NCBI RefSeq assembly: GCF_000311725.1
Contig: NZ_HE978514.1
Span: 361,752 to 425,751 of the forward strand
Direction: 5' to 3'
DNA: 64,000 bases
From: Robertmurraya massiliosenegalensis JC6
Lineage (GTDB): Bacteria; Bacillota; Bacilli; Bacillales; Cytobacillaceae
The notes beneath the pieces were generated by a model that did not search any database, was not told the DNA's origin, and saw only the letters and a program-made list of their open reading frames with translations. Each line of letters begins with the position of its first letter. Positions within the stretch are counted from its first letter, which is position 1. Both the position numbers and the translations under genes were made by a program. Positions 60,747 through 64,000 of this stretch are shown here, one piece after another.

Positions 60747-61637
60747 ATGAATATTGAAAAGATAAAGTATTTTATTGACCTGGTTGAATGTAAAAATTTC
60801 ACGGAAACAGCAAAGAAAAATTTTGTATCTCAAACAACCATAAGCCAACAAATTGCATCACTTGAAAGAGAATTTCAAATGCAATTGATTGACCGCAAAC
60901 AAATTCCTATTGAACCGACAGAAGCTGGATGGCTTTTTTATGGTGAAGCGCTAACTATTTGGAAGCAATTCAATCATCTGAAAGCGAAAATGGTTCATTA
61001 CCAAAAAGAAAAGAAGCATATGCTGACCATTGAGTATTCAACCATAATGGATATGCAACGTTTATTAAGTTTCATCCCTACATTTAAGGACAAATACCCT
61101 AATATAGAGATTGAATTGAACAAAGTATTATTAAAGGATATTTCAGATTTTCTAATAAAGGGTACCTACGACTTGGCAATTGCCTTTGATTCAGCCTTTA
61201 AAGGAAAAGAAATACAAACTTATCCGATTTACCAAGGACAGTATTGCGCTGTAGTAAGTCATGAACATCCACTCTTTGAGCACCAGGTTATCTCTAAAGA
61301 GGAACTTTATCATTATCCGCTCGTAATGCTAAGTCCGACTGCGATTGGGGATTCCTATCACCTAATGATTCAGCATGCATTAAAGGATGGCTATCAACCG
61401 AATATTTTACGTACCGTTGATGATGTCGAAACAGAACTTTTTCATATTCTTACTGAAAAATTAATTGGCTTTTTTCCAAATAATTATCAACTTCCTTATT
61501 CACTTGAAGAAGTTCGATTAATCCCAATAAAAGATTCTCATCATAATTTTAAGATTGAAATCGGCTATTTAAAAGAAAACAGAAATCCTGCTTTACAATC
61601 CTTTCTTCAGCAAATGCATGATTCGTTTTCCCAATAG
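60747..61637 (+). CDS. LysR-family transcriptional regulator
   Basis: A 296-residue LysR regulator: N-terminal winged helix (IEKIKYFIDLVECKNFTETAKKNFVSQTTISQQIASLEREFQMQLIDRKQIPIEPTEAGWLFYGEA) and a C-terminal periplasmic-binding-like effector domain (LTIEYSTIMDMQRLLSFIPTFKDKYPNIEIELNKV). The ATG follows GGGGG. LysR proteins often regulate neighbours; the NmrA-like gene 82 bp downstream in the same direction is a candidate target, but the effector is unknown. Confidence 0.93.
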   Translation: MNIEKIKYFIDLVECKNFTETAKKNFVSQTTISQQIASLEREFQMQLIDRKQIPIEPTEAGWLFYGEALTIWKQFNHLKAKMVHYQKEKKHMLTIEYSTIMDMQRLLSFIPTFKDKYPNIEIELNKVLLKDISDFLIKGTYDLAIAFDSAFKGKEIQTYPIYQGQYCAVVSHEHPLFEHQVISKEELYHYPLVMLSPTAIGDSYHLMIQHALKDGYQPNILRTVDDVETELFHILTEKLIGFFPNNYQLPYSLEEVRLIPIKDSHHNFKIEIGYLKENRNPALQSFLQQMHDSFSQ

Positions 61638-61718
61638 GGAATACGTTTTTTCTATTAGACTTTGCTCATTATTTCACATACTATATAATTGTAAGCTATT
61701 AAAAAAGGAGTGTTGAAG

Positions 61719-62660
61719 ATGGGGAAACTATTATTAACTGGTGTCGATGGCAATCTTGGAAAACTGGCTGCCAACTATTTATTAGAATTAGTAGATAAGG
61801 ATCACGTAATATTATGTGGCTATGACCCCTCATCATTAAATCAATATGCGGATCAAGGTATCGAAACACATGTAACGAATTTTAATAAAATGGATGGCTT
61901 AGCAGAAGCTTTTGCTGGCGCTGAAAAAGTGGCATTAATCTCCATGCCGTTTGTAGGTAAAAAAAGGCAAAATGCTCATAAGAATGTGGTGGATGCAGCG
62001 AAAGCAGCAGGAGTAAAACAAATTATATACACCTCTCTCGTAAATGCAACAGATGAAACAAACCCAAGTGTGGAAAAAATCGACCATGCCTATACAGAAA
62101 ACTATGTTAAAAGCGTAGGTCTTGATTATATTTTCCTTCGTAATTCTCAATATGCAGAAGCGATGATTACCAATTACTTTACCTTCGTAAAGGGAGATGG
62201 AGTATTAAAAAATAGCCAAGGTGATGGAAAAATGGCTTACATTTCTCGGAAAGACTGTGCGAAGGCACTGGCTCACGCACTTGCTACAAATGATTATCAT
62301 GAATCCATTTTGAATATAAATGGACCCGAACTATTAACGATGAGCGAATTTATTGCAATCGGGAATGAAGTCACTGGTCACGATGTTACTTACCAAGAAA
62401 TTACCGACGAGGAAAACTACCTCATTTTTGATGCCATGGGTGTCCCTAGAACAACGGATGGCGTATTTAAAGATGATTCAGAGGCACCATTCTCTTCTGA
62501 AGGAATGGTGACATTCGCACAAGCGATTCGTTTAGGAAAAATGGATCAATTTACAGATGACTTTGTGAAGCTTACTGGTCAACAACCAATGACCGTTAAA
62601 TACATGTTTGAGCATGCAGATGAATTTCAAGTTGGAGAGCGCCATTCAAAAGATAGTTAA
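61719..62660 (+). CDS. NmrA-like NAD(P)H-binding oxidoreductase
   Basis: An atypical short-chain dehydrogenase of about 313 residues: LLLTGVDGNLGKLAANYLLELV is the dinucleotide-binding start, VDAAKAAGVKQIIYTSLVNATD and DYIFLRNSQYAEAMITNYFTF are typical of NmrA/QorB-like quinone reductases and their relatives. The ATG at 61719 fits AAGGAG at 8 bases; earlier in-frame GTG and TTG codons are too close. Substrate unknown. Confidence 0.88.
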   Translation: MGKLLLTGVDGNLGKLAANYLLELVDKDHVILCGYDPSSLNQYADQGIETHVTNFNKMDGLAEAFAGAEKVALISMPFVGKKRQNAHKNVVDAAKAAGVKQIIYTSLVNATDETNPSVEKIDHAYTENYVKSVGLDYIFLRNSQYAEAMITNYFTFVKGDGVLKNSQGDGKMAYISRKDCAKALAHALATNDYHESILNINGPELLTMSEFIAIGNEVTGHDVTYQEITDEENYLIFDAMGVPRTTDGVFKDDSEAPFSSEGMVTFAQAIRLGKMDQFTDDFVKLTGQQPMTVKYMFEHADEFQVGERHSKDS

Positions 62661-62667
62661 CATAAGT

Positions 62668-62697
62668 ACTCCCCAAAAGCTTATGCTTTTGGGGAGT
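62668..62697. terminator. Strong hairpin between convergent genes
   Basis: ACTCCCCAAAAGC and GCTTTTGGGGAGT pair perfectly around a four-base TTAT loop. No T-run follows on either strand, so it may be a weak terminator or an mRNA 3'-end stabiliser. Confidence 0.55.
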
Positions 62698-62731
62698 AAC
62701 ATAAACGACCGAAACATGTATGCTTTCTTAG

Positions 62732-63265
62732 TTAATTCTGGAGATGTAAATCCGAAAGCAGCATTCCATATACAATGCTGTCCGTCCATTCACCCTTGTT
62801 CCAGAAATCTTGAATGAAATGCGCCTCTTTTCTCATCCCTATACGCTCACACAATCTTTGTGAAGCTTTATTTCTTGCATCAAGATTCGCTTGTATGCGA
62901 TGTACTTTAAATTGATCAAACAATTTTTTGACTAATCCACTAACGGCTTCTGTTGCATAGCCATTTCCTTTAGCTTCATGGGAAAAGCTATACCCGATTT
63001 CAACCGTATCTTTCATACCCGTATACCACACAGATAAATCACCAATCACTTTTGTTTCGTGCACTACTGCCAAGCTTAAAGCTCTATCTTTTGTGAGGAT
63101 ACTATTTTCTAGTTTTTTCGCAAATTCCCTCTGCCTATTTTCATGTGTCCATTTGTCATGTAGGAGATATCTACATACATCATCATGATGATATATTTCA
63201 AATACAGATTCTAAGTCATTACGTTGAAAGGGTCTAATCGTTAATCGTTCAGTATGAAACTCCAA
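62732..63265 (-). CDS. GNAT acetyltransferase, RimJ/RimL-like
   Basis: A 177-residue N-acetyltransferase: FHTERLTIRPFQRNDLESVFEIYHHDDVCRYLL at the start, VEIGYSFSHEAKGNGYATEAVSGLVKKLFDQF with the acetyl-CoA loop (a variant of Q/RxxGxG), and IQANLDARNKASQRLCERIGMRKEAHF, typical of the ribosomal-protein acetyltransferase-like subgroup. Target unknown. TTG start 63265 after AAAGGAGG. Confidence 0.9.
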   Translation of the reverse strand: MEFHTERLTIRPFQRNDLESVFEIYHHDDVCRYLLHDKWTHENRQREFAKKLENSILTKDRALSLAVVHETKVIGDLSVWYTGMKDTVEIGYSFSHEAKGNGYATEAVSGLVKKLFDQFKVHRIQANLDARNKASQRLCERIGMRKEAHFIQDFWNKGEWTDSIVYGMLLSDLHLQN

Positions 63266-63300
63266 AGAAAGCCTCCTTTAATCGTAATTTATTCACCTCA

Positions 63301-64000
63301 TTAAAATTCTTCATATACCGCTGGATCTTGATTGGCGATTCTGCCATCAGGTTGAGATAATTGGGAAATTGCTGTCATCTCTTCCTGCGCCAACTCGAAA
63401 TCAAAAATGGTAATATTTTCAAATTGTCTTTGAGGTGAAGCAGATTTTGGAATCGAAATGGCTCCTAGCTGATAATGCCATCTTAACACCACTTGAGGAA
63501 TCGTTTTTTTGTGGCGGTCGGCAATCTTTCGAATGGTGTCGATATTGATATGCTTTAAACCACGAGTAAAAGGACTCCATGATTGTGTTGCGATATTTTT
63601 CTCTTCATGGTATTTTCTTTGCTCTTCTTGGTTGAAAAACGGGTGTAGTTCAATTTGGTTCATGCTTGGCTTCACACCAGTTTCTTTTTCCAAACGCGCT
63701 AAATGCTCCGGTAAGAAATTGCATACACCAATAGAGCGAATTAGCCCCCATTTTTTGGCGTCAATCAACGCTTGCCAAGCTTCCACATATAGATCCTTAC
63801 TTGGATTTGGCCAATGAATGAGATACAAATCATAGTAATCTAATTGTGCTCGAAATAACGATTCTTGAATCGCCGTTATTGCCTGATCATATTCGTGATA
63901 ACGCCCAGGTAATTTGGAGGTGATTCGCAATTCTGACCTCGGAACCGAACTACGTCTAACTGCTTCCCCGACGGTCCCTTCATTTTCATAATTATAAGCG
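63301..64000 (-). CDS. Aldo/keto reductase, 5' end outside the window
   Basis: An NADPH-dependent aldo/keto reductase; only the C-terminal 233 residues or so lie in the window. The frame continues without stop to base 64000, giving AYNYENEGTVGEAVRRSSVP before the part starting at 63930. The catalytic Tyr (AYNYENE), Lys (ITSKLP) and His (LIHWP) are present; the Asp lies just off the edge. GLIRSIGVCNFLPEHLARL, MNQIELHPFF and IPKSASPQRQFENITIFDFEL are typical. An internal methionine at 63930 should not be taken as the start. Confidence 0.92.
   Translation of the reverse strand, partial: AYNYENEGTVGEAVRRSSVPRSELRITSKLPGRYHEYDQAITAIQESLFRAQLDYYDLYLIHWPNPSKDLYVEAWQALIDAKKWGLIRSIGVCNFLPEHLARLEKETGVKPSMNQIELHPFFNQEEQRKYHEEKNIATQSWSPFTRGLKHINIDTIRKIADRHKKTIPQVVLRWHYQLGAISIPKSASPQRQFENITIFDFELAQEEMTAISQLSQPDGRIANQDPAVYEEF

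Overview
The window looks like a chromosomal segment of a low-GC, Gram-positive, spore-former-type bacterium of the family Bacillaceae. The signs are strong AGGAGG-type ribosome binding sites, frequent TTG and GTG starts, short dense operons ending in T-tailed hairpins, lipobox lipoproteins, and families such as YtrA-type GntR, UgtP-type glycosyltransferase and MhqO/MhqD-like enzymes. I see no rRNA, tRNA, insertion sequence, prophage or CRISPR array.

Layout. 0-7.3 kb: a long two-domain polyprenyl synthetase followed by pcp; a small anchored coiled-coil protein behind a c-di-GMP-I (GEMM) riboswitch; SelO; an NhaC-family antiporter. 7.3-8.0 kb is gene-free and holds a 21-bp periodic repeat array. 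8.0-17.8 kb: a C-P lyase locus, transcribed right to left as phnG-H-I-J-K-M-L and then phnD-C-E-E. 19.5-31.4 kb: a complete glucuronate pathway (uxuA, uxuB, GntR regulator, TRAP transporter DctPQM, SDR, uxaC, kdgK, eda) with a second GntR gene and palindromic operators. 31.8-40.1 kb: a second phosphorus block with a UTRA-type GntR regulator, a methyltransferase, a hexapeptide-repeat phosphonate protein, a PhnPP-type cyclic phosphodiesterase, a 49-aa lipoprotein, a diacylglycerol glycosyltransferase, ppk and a frameshifted ppx. 40.2-42.8 kb: a methyltransferase and a YtrA-type regulator/membrane protein pair. 43.0-55.1 kb: an aromatic-catabolism cluster (PcpA/LinE-like dioxygenase, LLM flavin monooxygenase, FMN reductase, alpha/beta hydrolases, DoxX, maleylacetate reductase, 3-oxoacid CoA-transferase, citryl-CoA lyase-like protein) around a 945-residue STAND-TPR-BTAD regulator. 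55.2-60.7 kb: a second phnDCEE transporter divergent from a cytoplasmic 5'-nucleotidase-like phosphatase. 60.7-64 kb: a LysR regulator, an NmrA-like protein, a GNAT acetyltransferase and an aldo/keto reductase cut by the window edge.

How the parts work together. The main phn operon lacks phnN and phnP. The PhnPP gene 16 kb away would supply the missing step and return ribose 5-phosphate and phosphate. TT(A/T/C)ACA-like hexamers at 11-bp spacing, often about 20 bp upstream of a -10-like element, lie before both phn loci, the UTRA regulator, the second phnD and, more weakly, ppk and the glycosyltransferase. This suggests a PhoP-controlled phosphorus regulon dispersed through the window.

The most notable regulatory signal is in the aromatic cluster. 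Three promoters (dioxygenase operon, CoA-transferase operon, hydrolase/lyase operon) carry TTGTAAG-like heptamers as direct repeats with an exact 11-bp period. In all three the last heptamer is exactly 10 bp from a -10-like hexamer. This is the architecture used by SARP/BTAD activators, and a BTAD protein is encoded in the middle of the cluster. No searches or statistics could be run, so family calls rest on motif recognition.
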